Shown here: positions 53,432 through 62,514 of the stretch, in pieces | Position numbering within the stretch: position 1 is the first letter of the stretch | How the letters are laid out: each line of letters starts with the position of its first letter | DNA from: Flavonifractor hominis | GTDB lineage: Bacteria; Bacillota; Clostridia; Oscillospirales; Oscillospiraceae | Direction of reading: 5' to 3' | NCBI RefSeq assembly: GCF_040095835.1 | Contig: NZ_JBBMFT010000001.1 | Coordinates: 372,001-436,000, forward strand | DNA: 64,000 bases | Made by a program: the position numbers and the translations under genes | Notes under the pieces: generated by a model | What the model was told of the DNA's origin: nothing | Database searches by the model: none | The model's input: the letters and a program-made list of their open reading frames with translations, nothing else

Positions 53432-54394
53432 ATGGAAGAAGAACGCATCCGTATGAAGCTGACCCGCCGCACGCCGCAGCAGCGCCAGGCCGCAGAGCAG
53501 CAGCGGCTGGACCCGTTCATGCGGGCACTGCGCGCGGTTCACACCGCAGCTACCCCTGAGACCATGAATGTAGAAGACCTGGAGAAACAGCGCCGGGGAC
53601 AGGAGTTGCTGGGCCGTCTGATTGCTCCTATGGCCGGAATGAGTTGGGAGCCCTTTGAACTGGATGGGATGAATTGCGCTTGGGTACGTCCCAACCGCGG
53701 CCACGACCGGCGCAGAGCCATTTTGTATTGCCATGGAGGGGGCTATACCAGCGGTAACTTGGGCTACTCCCGTATCCTGGCCTCCAAGCTGGCCAATGTT
53801 ACCGGCTGGCAGGTGCTTTCTTTTGAATATCGTCTAGCACCTGAACACCCCTACCCCGCTGCTGTCGAGGATGCCATGAAGGCGTGGGACTATCTGATGT
53901 ACCAGGGGTATGGCGCTCGGGATGTAGTGGTTGCGGGCGACTCCGCCGGCGGCAATCTGACCCTGGTACTCACCCACCTGCTCAAAGAAGCCGGTCGGCG
54001 GTTACCTAGGGCTCTGATTCTTCTTTCTCCCTGGACGGATATGACTGCCAGTGGAAAATCTTACCGTGAAAGGGCGGCTATTGATCCCGTACTCACGCTT
54101 AATTATATTTATGCTGTGCGGGATGCTTATGCCCGGGGCTTAGACTGGGCCGATCCCCACCTTTCTCCCCTGCTTGGTGATTTGAAAGGATTTCCTCCTA
54201 CTCTGATCCAGGCTGGTACAAACGAACTGCTTCTCTCCGATTCCGTCCGCCTTCGGGACCGCTTGGTTCAAGCTGCCGTCCCCTGCCGGCTGGAAGTATG
54301 GACCGACCTGTGGCATGTATTTCAAATGTTTCCTATGAAAAAAGCGGGCGAAGCTATGGAAAGCATAGGTCGTTTTTTGCTGGAGACTTTATAA
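53432..54394 (+). CDS. Alpha/beta hydrolase (hormone-sensitive-lipase type)
   Basis: 320 residues. The oxyanion motif YCHGGGYTSG and nucleophile elbow GDSAGG are clear; the acid and base are likely Asp in LLLSDSVRL and His in DLWHVFQ. Acts on short-chain esters in known relatives. ATG at 53,432 with AAGGAGG; TATAAT at 53,399-53,404 but no convincing -35 box. Divergent from the acyltransferase gene. Confidence 0.88.
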   Translation: MEEERIRMKLTRRTPQQRQAAEQQRLDPFMRALRAVHTAATPETMNVEDLEKQRRGQELLGRLIAPMAGMSWEPFELDGMNCAWVRPNRGHDRRRAILYCHGGGYTSGNLGYSRILASKLANVTGWQVLSFEYRLAPEHPYPAAVEDAMKAWDYLMYQGYGARDVVVAGDSAGGNLTLVLTHLLKEAGRRLPRALILLSPWTDMTASGKSYRERAAIDPVLTLNYIYAVRDAYARGLDWADPHLSPLLGDLKGFPPTLIQAGTNELLLSDSVRLRDRLVQAAVPCRLEVWTDLWHVFQMFPMKKAGEAMESIGRFLLETL

Positions 54395-54436
54395 AAAACC
54401 GCCGCACCGAATCGATCGGCGCGGCGGTTTTTTATG
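54392..54436. terminator. Bidirectional terminator between hydrolase and brnQ
   Basis: Stem of AAAAAACCGCCGC with GCGGCGGTTTTTT (54,393-54,405 with 54,421-54,433), directly after both stop codons. Confidence 0.85.
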
Positions 54437-55739
54437 TTTTCTTTTTGGAAAGGAGCAGGCCAAGCAAAATTCCAATCGCTGCCGGAATTACCCATCCCAG
54501 GCCCACAGAAGCCAGAGGCATATAATTCAGCACGCTCAGTGGCAACCCAAGACCCTTCAATGCGTAAAGGATGCTGAATACCCCTGTCAGCAGGACCGCC
54601 ACTGGATAAACCAGCCGTTTCCCTTCCAGCCAGCGCTGGAAAAACGACAAGGCGATGAGCACGATAGCCACCGGATAGATCGCCCCAAGTACCGGCGCAG
54701 AGACTGCGATGATCTGGGTCAGTCCGGCATTGGAAATAATCATGCTTACTACTGCAAAGAGTACCGCCCATCCCCGATAACTCAGTTTAGGGCAAATACT
54801 GTAAAAATATTCTCCGCAGGAACTGATCAGCCCCACACATACATTGAAGCAGGCGATCAGAAAAATCCCCGCCAGCAGGATATTCCCGATCCGTCCAAAG
54901 AGCAGCCCCACTATGTTGGTCAGTGCTTCCGCACCATCAGCCGGTCCAGGGATGGCTCCGCCAGACAGTGCCCCGATATGGGCCAGCATACAATAGATCG
55001 CCAGGAGCATGATCCCTGCGATTCCTCCGGCCCGCACGGTTCCCTTTACAATGGCGCTAGGCGTCTCTATACCGCGGGCACGGATATTGACTGCAATTAC
55101 AATCCCGAACGCCAGAGCAGCAATGGTATCCATGGTCTGATAGCCTTCCAGGAATCCTTTGACCACCGGATGGGTAATATAGTCCCCGGTAGGATTTCCA
55201 TATCCCTCCAATGGATTGAGCAGACACCCCACAAATGTGATCACAATAAGCGCTACCAGAATAGGGCACAAAATTTTTCCCAGGCGGTCGGTGAGCTTCT
55301 CAGGGCGCAGTGCAATCCAAAGCGCCGCAGCAAAAAAAAGCAAAGAATAGATCAGTTGGTACAGTCCAATAGGAGCTCCCTCCCCCACAAACGGGGGAAC
55401 TGCCATTTCAAAGGATGTGGTCGCCGTTCTGGGAATGGCCAGACAGGGGCCAATGGCCAAGTAGGCTACAATGGTAAACACACGGGCGAACAGCGGATGG
55501 ACCCGCCGCCCCAATACATCCAATCCTCCGGCCCGCGCCACTGCCACTACCCCAAGCACGGGAAGCCCTACCGCACTGATGGCCAGTCCTGCCATCGCCG
55601 GCCAGGTCATAGTACCGGCCTGGGCCGCCACATTGGGCGGAAAGATCAGATTGCCCGCACCAAAAAACATAGAGAACAGGGTAAAGCCTACCAGCAAGAG
55701 GTCCCCGCCGCTCAGTTGTCTCTCTTTCACCGACCGCAT
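54432..55739 (-). CDS. brnQ: BrnQ, branched-chain amino acid:cation symporter
   Basis: 435 residues with twelve helices, importing Leu, Ile and Val with sodium or protons. Family cues: FSMFFGAGNLIFPPNVAAQAG, ATTSFEMAVPP and AALAFGIVIAVNI. The ATG at 55,739 directly follows GGAGGA; a GTG at 55,730 (third codon after) is better spaced and may be the true start. Single gene. Confidence 0.93.
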   Translation of the reverse strand: MRSVKERQLSGGDLLLVGFTLFSMFFGAGNLIFPPNVAAQAGTMTWPAMAGLAISAVGLPVLGVVAVARAGGLDVLGRRVHPLFARVFTIVAYLAIGPCLAIPRTATTSFEMAVPPFVGEGAPIGLYQLIYSLLFFAAALWIALRPEKLTDRLGKILCPILVALIVITFVGCLLNPLEGYGNPTGDYITHPVVKGFLEGYQTMDTIAALAFGIVIAVNIRARGIETPSAIVKGTVRAGGIAGIMLLAIYCMLAHIGALSGGAIPGPADGAEALTNIVGLLFGRIGNILLAGIFLIACFNVCVGLISSCGEYFYSICPKLSYRGWAVLFAVVSMIISNAGLTQIIAVSAPVLGAIYPVAIVLIALSFFQRWLEGKRLVYPVAVLLTGVFSILYALKGLGLPLSVLNYMPLASVGLGWVIPAAIGILLGLLLSKKKT

Positions 55740-55753
55740 TCCTCCTTTAGTTT

Positions 55754-55789
55754 AAAAACAGCGGCATACCAAATGGCATGCCGCTGTTT
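55754..55789 (-). terminator. Terminator of the ferredoxin gene
   Basis: 12-bp stem 55,756-55,767 with 55,778-55,789; on the minus strand TTTTT follows. Confidence 0.8.
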
Positions 55790-55811
55790 CTTTTCGTGCT
55801 TACGTACTCAA

Positions 55812-55982
55812 TCAGCCCTGGGAGATGGCACCGGTGGGGCAGGTATCGGCGCAGGAACCGCAGTCAATGCAGGAACCGGCATCGATGACATAGCGATCGT
55901 CGCCCTGGGAGATAGCGCCCACGGGGCAAGCGCCCTCGCAGGAACCGCAGCTCACGCAAGCGTCGCTGATAACATAGGCCAT
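55812..55982 (-). CDS. 2[4Fe-4S] clostridial ferredoxin
   Basis: 56 residues with two CxxCxxCxxxCP motifs (CVSCGSCEGACP and CIDCGSCADTCP), the classical low-potential electron carrier. ATG at 55,982 with GGAGGTG seven bases upstream. A promoter on the minus strand (TTGCAT, 16 bases, TACAAT) lies at about 56,017-56,045. Confidence 0.95.
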   Translation of the reverse strand: MAYVISDACVSCGSCEGACPVGAISQGDDRYVIDAGSCIDCGSCADTCPTGAISQG

Positions 55983-56308
55983 TGGATACACCTCCAAACT
56001 CTAAGACTAAAAGTATTGTATCATAACTTTTCAAAAATGCAATGCTAAAATGCCTCTGCAGTGGGTATATTTTTTTACAGCGGGAAAAACTAGAAGCAAT
56101 CCATTGACAGGAGGCAAAATACCTATGGATAGACCCTCACAATTCCATATGGAGACCGCCGGAAGCCTGACTCCGGAGCTGGAGGGCGCACCGCACAGCG
56201 GTGTACACCGGAATCGAACCAAAGAAAAGGGGCGTGAAGAAACCCATGAAGCCCGTCAAACGACGTTGGAAACCGATTTTTCCCATCCGCGGCAGACGAG
56301 GTGAGGCT

Positions 56309-58804
56309 GTGAATGAAACGCGCTTTACCCAGCGGGCCCAGACTGCGCTGCGCCTGGCCCAGGAGTGTTCCGCTGAACTGGGTCATGGCTATGTGGGCAG
56401 TGAGCATCTTTTGTTGGGACTGATCCGGGAAGGGCGTGGCGTGGCTGCCAAAGTCCTGTCAGCTGCCGGCCTGGAACCCGAGACACTTAAAGCTGCTGTC
56501 GCCCGCATGGTGGGAGTAGGTGCTCCGGGCAGCCCTCCCTCCCAAGGGCTGACGCCCAGGTGCAAAAAGATCATTGAGCTCTCCCTTACCGAAGCAGCTC
56601 GCCTGGGCCACCATTACGTGGGCACGGAACACCTGTTGCTTGGCATTCTGCGGGAAGGAGACGGCGTTGCGGTACGAGTTCTCTCTGCTGCCGGGGTGGA
56701 ACCACGTCGCCTCCATGCTGATGTAACCGCCGCTATGGGCGGTGAGGCCGCGCCCTCTCCCTATCGGAACACGGGACGCGCAAGGGAACGGGAATATGGA
56801 GGCGAGACCAAGCTGTTGGACCAATTTTCCCGTGATCTGACCAAGCTGGCAGCCAGCGGAATGCTGGACCCGGTCATCGGGCGCGATCAGGAGATCACCC
56901 GAGTCATCCAAATTCTGTCCCGCCGGCAGAAAAACAATCCGGCCCTGATCGGCGAACCAGGCGTGGGCAAGACCGCCGTAGCCGAAGGATTGGCCCGGCG
57001 CATGGTGGCCGGTGACGTCCCCGAAGATCTGCAGAGCAAACGTCTGGTTTCTCTGGACCTTTCTTCCATGGTGGCCGGCACCAAATATCGAGGAGAATTT
57101 GAGGAACGGGTCAAAAACATTCTGGCTGAGGTCCGGCGGGCCGGCAGTATTATTTTGTTCATTGATGAGCTACACACGATTGTAGGCGCAGGTTCTGCGG
57201 AAGGCGCTATCGACGCAGCCAACATCATCAAGCCGGCTCTGGGGCGCGGGGAGTTACAGGTTATCGGCGCCACTACCACCGAAGAATACCGCCGGTATAT
57301 CGAAAAAGATGCTGCACTGGAGCGCCGCTTTCAACCTGTTCTGGTCCCCGAGCCTGACCGTGCAACTGCCGTAGCAATCCTGCATGGTCTGCGTGATCGG
57401 TACGAGGCGCACCATCGCCTCCAGATCACTGACGAGGCCATCGACGCTGCCGTTGCTCTCTCTGTGCGCTACATCGGTGACCGCCGTCTGCCCGACAAGG
57501 CCATTGACCTCATCGATGAGGCGGCCTCCCGGGTGCGCATGGAGCGGCTATCGACTCCGCCCGACCTGCGGGAACTGGAAGAAAAAGTGGCCTGTACCCG
57601 TCGGGAGAAAGAGGAGGCGATCCGGGGACAAGACTTTGAAAAGGCTGCCATGCTGCGGGATGCGGAACAGGATTTCCGCAGAGAACTGGAGGAAGAAAAA
57701 GCGCTCTGGCGCTCCGGACAGAACACCGGCTCGGTCACTGCAGAGGATGTGGCCGCCGTGGTATCTGGCTGGACAGGGATCCCAGTCACCACCCTCACCA
57801 CAGCTGAAAGCGATCGATTGCTCCGTCTGGAACAGGAACTCCACCAGAGAGTCGTGGGACAGCAGGAGGCCGTCCGCGCCGTGGCCAGGGCAGTCCGCCG
57901 GGGCCGGGTTGGACTTAAGGAACCCGGGCGTCCCACCGGCTGCTTTCTTTTCCTTGGTCCTACAGGCGTAGGTAAAACCGAACTGTGTAAGGCCCTGGCT
58001 CAGGCATTGTTCGGCAGTGAGGAAGCCATGCTGCGCTTTGATATGTCCGAGTATATGGAAAAGCACACCGTCTCCCGCCTTATTGGTTCACCGCCCGGTT
58101 ATGTGGGGCATGAGGAAGGTGGGCAGCTCACGGAACGTATCCGGCGAAAACCTTACTCGGTAGTCCTTTTTGACGAGATTGAAAAAGCGCATCCGGATAT
58201 CTGGGGCATCCTCCTCCAGCTTATGGAGGACGGAGTGGTCACCGACGCCCAGGGCCGCCGGGCTGATTTTAAAAATACCATCGTGGTTATGACCTCTAAT
58301 GTAGGCGCTGCCCGGATCACCGCCAAAGGGACCCGCCTGGGCTTTTCCGCCGCACAGCGCTCAGAGCACGGGACCCGCTCGCTGGAAGAGCTGCGCGGAG
58401 CCGTGCTGGAGGATCTGAAAAAAGTCTTTCGCCCGGAATTTCTCAACCGGTTGGATGAGACCATTGTATTCACCCAACTGGACCGTTCGGAGATCCGAGA
58501 CATTGCCCAGCGGATGCTGGAGCAGGTAGCCCAGCGAATGCTGGCACTCGGCATTACACTGCGCTTCACCGACGGTGCACTGGACGCCCTCGCCAACGAG
58601 GGATTTGACCCAGATTACGGCGCACGACCCCTCCGCCGCACCATCCGCACCCAGGTGGAGGACCCTGCCGCCGAACAACTGCTCAACGGCACGCTGCGGG
58701 CAGGAGATACCGCTCTGGTAGATGTCTGCGAAGGGCGGCTTCGCCTGTACGCCCCGCTCCAGGAAACCGTAACACAGGATGATGCAAAGGAGGACCTAAT
58801 GTGA
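56309..58804 (+). CDS. clpC: ClpC-type AAA+ unfoldase
   Basis: 831 residues from the GTG at 56,309 (start of the family's usual NETRFTQRAQ); an ATG at 56,246 would add a basic 21-residue extension. Two Clp_N repeats (~5-145), AAA-1 with GEPGVGKTAVAEG near 214, a UVR-like coiled segment (REKEEAIRGQDFEKAAMLRD, ~432-452) characteristic of ClpC, and AAA-2 with GPTGVGKTE near 550. Works with ClpP on damaged proteins. The ctsR-mcsA-mcsB genes that often precede clpC are absent. I see no CtsR-type direct heptad repeat upstream. Confidence 0.9.
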   Translation: MNETRFTQRAQTALRLAQECSAELGHGYVGSEHLLLGLIREGRGVAAKVLSAAGLEPETLKAAVARMVGVGAPGSPPSQGLTPRCKKIIELSLTEAARLGHHYVGTEHLLLGILREGDGVAVRVLSAAGVEPRRLHADVTAAMGGEAAPSPYRNTGRAREREYGGETKLLDQFSRDLTKLAASGMLDPVIGRDQEITRVIQILSRRQKNNPALIGEPGVGKTAVAEGLARRMVAGDVPEDLQSKRLVSLDLSSMVAGTKYRGEFEERVKNILAEVRRAGSIILFIDELHTIVGAGSAEGAIDAANIIKPALGRGELQVIGATTTEEYRRYIEKDAALERRFQPVLVPEPDRATAVAILHGLRDRYEAHHRLQITDEAIDAAVALSVRYIGDRRLPDKAIDLIDEAASRVRMERLSTPPDLRELEEKVACTRREKEEAIRGQDFEKAAMLRDAEQDFRRELEEEKALWRSGQNTGSVTAEDVAAVVSGWTGIPVTTLTTAESDRLLRLEQELHQRVVGQQEAVRAVARAVRRGRVGLKEPGRPTGCFLFLGPTGVGKTELCKALAQALFGSEEAMLRFDMSEYMEKHTVSRLIGSPPGYVGHEEGGQLTERIRRKPYSVVLFDEIEKAHPDIWGILLQLMEDGVVTDAQGRRADFKNTIVVMTSNVGAARITAKGTRLGFSAAQRSEHGTRSLEELRGAVLEDLKKVFRPEFLNRLDETIVFTQLDRSEIRDIAQRMLEQVAQRMLALGITLRFTDGALDALANEGFDPDYGARPLRRTIRTQVEDPAAEQLLNGTLRAGDTALVDVCEGRLRLYAPLQETVTQDDAKEDLM

Positions 58805-59319
58805 ATCACCTCAAACTGTTGCCTCTACTGCTGGTTTTGAGCTTTGCGACCAGCTGTACCAGCACTCAACAGGCACAGGAAACCGCCATGAGCAATGAAG
58901 CACGCGCACAGCTCTACCAAAGTGCCATTGAAGAAGCACGTGACCAAGAATTGAATGAATCTATGTCGGTCTTAACTTCCTCTGAAGATGAAACGGCTGA
59001 ACTTCTCTTTTCCATGCTTGGTGTGTCCGGAGAAGACATGCAGGCCTTCGCGCTTTCCGTCTCTCCTATGAACGTCAAGGCATATGGTATCGCGGCCATT
59101 TATCCCGCCGCGGGAAAGGAGCAGACCGTGCTGGATGGGCTGAATGGCTTTATTGATCAACAAAGGCAGAATTTTGAACTTTATCTGGCCGATCAGTATG
59201 ACATTGCCAATCAAGCCAGACTGGAGACTTTGAACGATGGTACCATTCTGATGGTCATGTGTCCCGATCAGGATACTGTGTTTGACGCCATCCGAGCAAA
59301 GATCGAAACCGGAGCGTAA
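58801..59319 (+). CDS. DUF4358 lipoprotein coupled to clpC
   Basis: 172 residues, GTG start overlapping the clpC stop by four bases (GTGA). A short signal peptide ends in a lipobox-like ATSC (Cys19). The rest matches DUF4358: SPMNVKAYGIAAIYPAAGKEQTV followed by a paired helix (FIDQQRQNFELYL) and NGTILMVMCPD. No function known. Its coupling to a cytosolic unfoldase is unexpected. Confidence 0.82.
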   Translation: MNHLKLLPLLLVLSFATSCTSTQQAQETAMSNEARAQLYQSAIEEARDQELNESMSVLTSSEDETAELLFSMLGVSGEDMQAFALSVSPMNVKAYGIAAIYPAAGKEQTVLDGLNGFIDQQRQNFELYLADQYDIANQARLETLNDGTILMVMCPDQDTVFDAIRAKIETGA

Positions 59320-59337
59320 CTTCCTTTCATCCGGGGG

Positions 59338-59366
59338 TTGCAGCCTACCTGACACAGGCTTATAAT
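59338..59366 (+). promoter_or_regulatory. Promoter of malQ
   Basis: TTGCAG at 59,338-59,343, 17-base spacer, TATAAT at 59,361-59,366. Confidence 0.85.
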
Positions 59367-59405
59367 GAAATGGACGCAAATCCTGTTCACATTGGAGGCC
59401 TGTTT

Positions 59406-60887
59406 ATGCAAGCACGTGCAAGCGGTATCCTGCTCCCTGTTTTCTCTCTGCCAGGTCCGTACGGTATTGGCACATTAGGTGCGCCCGCCCGGCGCTGGAT
59501 TGACTTTTTGTCTGACAGCGGACAGAGATTTTGGCAGATCCTGCCCCTGGTCCCGCCGGGTGGTGGCGATTCTCCTTATATGTCCGCCTCTTCCTTTGCT
59601 GGTAATCCCCTATTTCTCGATTTGGATGAACTGGCCGGAGAAGGCTTGCTGACCCAGGAAGAAGTGGCCTCCGCTCGCCGGGAAGACCCAGACCGGGTGG
59701 ACTATGCCTGGCTCCATCAGACCCGCCTGCCCCTGCTGCGTACAGCTTGGGAGCGAGCCCGTGCTTCCTGCACCGAAGAACTGGATACCTTTGTGAGGAA
59801 TGAAGCGGACTGGCTGCCTGACTATACCCTGTTTCTGGCTCTGCGGGAACGCTTCGGCGGCAAAGAGCTGAAGGATTGGCCTGATGAGATTCGTCTGCGT
59901 CAGCCACAGGCCATGGCCCGCTGTCGGGCTGAGCTGAAAGAGGAATGCGCTTTCTACGCCTTTTTGCAGATGCGCTTTTTCCATCAGTGGACTGCTGTCA
60001 AGCAATACGCCAATTCCAAAGGGATCTCCATCATTGGAGATTTACCCATCTACGTCTCCCCTGACAGCGCGGAAGTGTGGAGCAGTCCTCAGCTCTTCCA
60101 ACTCAAGGAGGATATGACACCCTCCGGCGTAGCGGGAGTCCCACCGGATGCGTTCTCTGAGACAGGGCAACACTGGGGCAATCCGTTGTATGACTGGTCG
60201 TATCATAAAAAAACCGGCTTTGCCTGGTGGAAACGCCGCGGTGCCCACATGGCCCGGCTGTATGATGTGGTACGCATCGATCACTTCCGCGCCTTTCATA
60301 CCTATTGGTCCATCCCCAATGGCGCCAAAGATGCCAGAGAAGGCCATTGGGAGAAAGGACCAGGTATGGAACTGGTGGAAGTGCTGCGCTCCGTACCCGG
60401 GCTGGCTCTCATTGCTGAGGACTTGGGCGACTTGGATCAGGATGCGCTCCATTTCATCGCCGGAAGTGGATTGCCCGGGATGAAAGTGCTGGTCTATGCC
60501 TTTGACCCCGTTGGCGAAAGTTCCTATCTGCCGCATAACTGTCCCCGGGATGCGGTGATGTACACCGGCACCCATGATACACCCACTTTTGTACAGTGGC
60601 TCTTTTCCCTGGCCAGCCCCGCTGAGCGAGAATATGCGCTGAACTATCTGCGCCTGCGGGAAGACGAAGGCTTTGGCTGGGGTGCCGTGTGCGGAGCCTG
60701 GATGTCCCCCTGCCGTCTTGCCATTGCCCCCATGCCTGACCTTCTGGGACTGGGGGCAGACGCCAGGATCAACGCCCCTGGTACCACCGGTCCGCAAAAT
60801 TGGAGCTGGCGGGTGCGGGAGGCCGCCCTCAATCCATCGGTCTCCAGCCATCTGCGCCAAATTACCCGCACCTATCGCCGGTGCTAA
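59406..60887 (+). CDS. malQ: 4-alpha-glucanotransferase
   Basis: 493 residues, GH77 amylomaltase that transfers maltosyl and longer glucans, in maltodextrin or glycogen use. Motifs: RASGILLPVFSLPGPYGIG, GDSPYMSASSFAGNP, GDLPIYVSPDSAEVW, VRIDHFRAF (nucleophile Asp), AEDLGD (acid/base Glu) and YTGTHDTPT. ATG at 59,406 with GGAGG seven bases upstream. Single gene. Confidence 0.95.
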   Translation: MQARASGILLPVFSLPGPYGIGTLGAPARRWIDFLSDSGQRFWQILPLVPPGGGDSPYMSASSFAGNPLFLDLDELAGEGLLTQEEVASARREDPDRVDYAWLHQTRLPLLRTAWERARASCTEELDTFVRNEADWLPDYTLFLALRERFGGKELKDWPDEIRLRQPQAMARCRAELKEECAFYAFLQMRFFHQWTAVKQYANSKGISIIGDLPIYVSPDSAEVWSSPQLFQLKEDMTPSGVAGVPPDAFSETGQHWGNPLYDWSYHKKTGFAWWKRRGAHMARLYDVVRIDHFRAFHTYWSIPNGAKDAREGHWEKGPGMELVEVLRSVPGLALIAEDLGDLDQDALHFIAGSGLPGMKVLVYAFDPVGESSYLPHNCPRDAVMYTGTHDTPTFVQWLFSLASPAEREYALNYLRLREDEGFGWGAVCGAWMSPCRLAIAPMPDLLGLGADARINAPGTTGPQNWSWRVREAALNPSVSSHLRQITRTYRRC

Positions 60888-60900
60888 GGATCCGCTTTAG

Positions 60901-60941
60901 AAAAACAGCCCCCCGGAGATTCTCTCCGGGGGGCTGTTTTT
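60901..60941. terminator. Bidirectional terminator between malQ and guaB
   Basis: 19-bp stem 60,901-60,919 with 60,923-60,941. Confidence 0.9.
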
Positions 60942-60971
60942 CGCGTTGTAAAACGGTCAGATCCAAAGCAA

Positions 60972-62447
60972 TTACTGGGGACCCAAGGTATAGTTGGGCG
61001 CTTCCTTGGTGATATAGATGTCGTGGGGATGCGACTCTCTCAGGCCGGCTGCGGTAATCTGCATGAACTGGGCCTTGGTGTGCAGTTCCTCGATATTGTG
61101 GCAGCCAGTATAGCCCATACCAGCACGCAGGCCACCCATCAGCTGGTAAATGGTCTCACCGGTCAGTCCCTTGTAGGGTACACGGCCTTCCACGCCTTCG
61201 GGGACCAGCTTCTTATTGTTCTCCTGGAAATACCGGTCCTTGGAGCCCTTGGCCATAGCGCCCAGAGAGCCCATGCCGCGGTATACCTTGAACTGGCGGC
61301 CCTGATAGACCTCGGTGTCCCCGGGGGACTCCTCACAGCCGGCCAGCAGGGAGCCCAGCATGACCACATTGGCACCGGCAGCCAGCGCCTTGGCGATGTC
61401 GCCGGAGTACTTCACGCCGCCGTCAGCAATAATAGGCACGCCATACTCGGCGGCCACGCAGGCCGCATCATAGACTGCGGTGATCTGGGGCACACCGATA
61501 CCGGCCACCACGCGGGTAGTACAGATGGAACCGGGGCCGATGCCAATCTTGACACAGTCAGCGCCCGCCTCAATGAGCGCACGGGTGGCCTCAGCAGTAG
61601 CCACATTGCCGGCAATCAGCTGTACATCGGGATAGAGCGCCTTGATCCGGCGGACACAGTCCAGAATGTTGTGGGAATGGCCGTGTGCAGAGTCCAGACA
61701 GAGCACATCCGCGCCAGCCTCCACCAGAGCGGCCACCCGGTCCATTACATCGGAGGTAACGCCGATAGCGGCGCCCACCAGCAACCGGCCCTTCTCATCG
61801 CGGGCGGAATTGGGATAAACCGTGGCTTTTTCAATATCCTTAATGGTAATGAGCCCCTTCAGGCGGAACTCATCGTCCACGATAGGCAGCTTTTCAATCT
61901 TATGGCGGCGCAGGATCTCCTTGGCCTCATCCAGCGTGACGCCCTCTTTGGCGGTGACCAGATTCTCCTTGGTCATCACATTGTCTACAAGCTGGCTCAT
62001 ATCGGTCTCAAACTTCATATCGCGGTTGGTGATGATACCGATCAGTTTGCCGTCTTTGCAGATGGGCACACCAGAGATGCGGTATTTGGCCATCAGCGCA
62101 TCCGCCTCAGCCAGCGTGTGGCCCGGCGCCAGCCAGAAGGGATTGGTGATAACACCGTTCTCACTGCGCTTGACCATATCCACCTGCTCAGCCTGAGCGC
62201 CGATGGACATATTCTTGTGGATGATACCGATACCGCCCTCACGGGCGATGGCGATCGCCATACGGTACTCGGTTACCGTATCCATGGCCGCACTCATCAG
62301 GGGGATATTCAGCGTGATTTTCTTGGTGAGCTGGGTATGCAGGTCGATGTCCGCCGGCAACACATCGCTCTCCGCAGGAATGAGCAACACATCGTCGAAG
62401 GTAAGGCCCTGTTTGGTAAACTTCTGGCGTTCGTCCGTATTGACCAT
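60972..62447 (-). CDS. guaB: IMP dehydrogenase
   Basis: 491 residues, NAD-dependent oxidation of IMP to XMP, the committed step to GMP. TIM barrel with GLTFDDVLLIPAESDV at the start, catalytic Cys in GIGPGSICTTRVV and flap GMGSLGAM ... R-Y; two CBS domains (~95-215) with KLIGIITNRD and KGLITIKDIE. ATG at 62,447 with AAAAGGAG. Codon use is strongly biased, as for pheST. It uses the IMP produced by the purine operon. Confidence 0.96.
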   Translation of the reverse strand: MVNTDERQKFTKQGLTFDDVLLIPAESDVLPADIDLHTQLTKKITLNIPLMSAAMDTVTEYRMAIAIAREGGIGIIHKNMSIGAQAEQVDMVKRSENGVITNPFWLAPGHTLAEADALMAKYRISGVPICKDGKLIGIITNRDMKFETDMSQLVDNVMTKENLVTAKEGVTLDEAKEILRRHKIEKLPIVDDEFRLKGLITIKDIEKATVYPNSARDEKGRLLVGAAIGVTSDVMDRVAALVEAGADVLCLDSAHGHSHNILDCVRRIKALYPDVQLIAGNVATAEATRALIEAGADCVKIGIGPGSICTTRVVAGIGVPQITAVYDAACVAAEYGVPIIADGGVKYSGDIAKALAAGANVVMLGSLLAGCEESPGDTEVYQGRQFKVYRGMGSLGAMAKGSKDRYFQENNKKLVPEGVEGRVPYKGLTGETIYQLMGGLRAGMGYTGCHNIEELHTKAQFMQITAAGLRESHPHDIYITKEAPNYTLGPQ

Positions 62448-62485
62448 AATGCATCTCCTTTTGGCAATCACCTAAAATTTTTTCT

Positions 62486-62514
62486 ATTGTACTGGATGAA
62501 AGTTCCTCTGTCAA
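62486..62514 (-). promoter_or_regulatory. Promoter of guaB
   Basis: On the minus strand TTGACA (62,514-62,509), 17-base spacer, TACAAT (62,491-62,486). The -35 overlaps the end of the thioesterase gene. Confidence 0.85.

Noticed and set aside
56125..56304. 59-codon frame just before clpC
   Set aside because: GGAGG stands 11 bases before its ATG and it ends right at the clpC start, but the sequence is very polar, matches nothing I know, and overlaps the alternative clpC start. It could be a small upstream gene or an unused frame; not supported enough to annotate.
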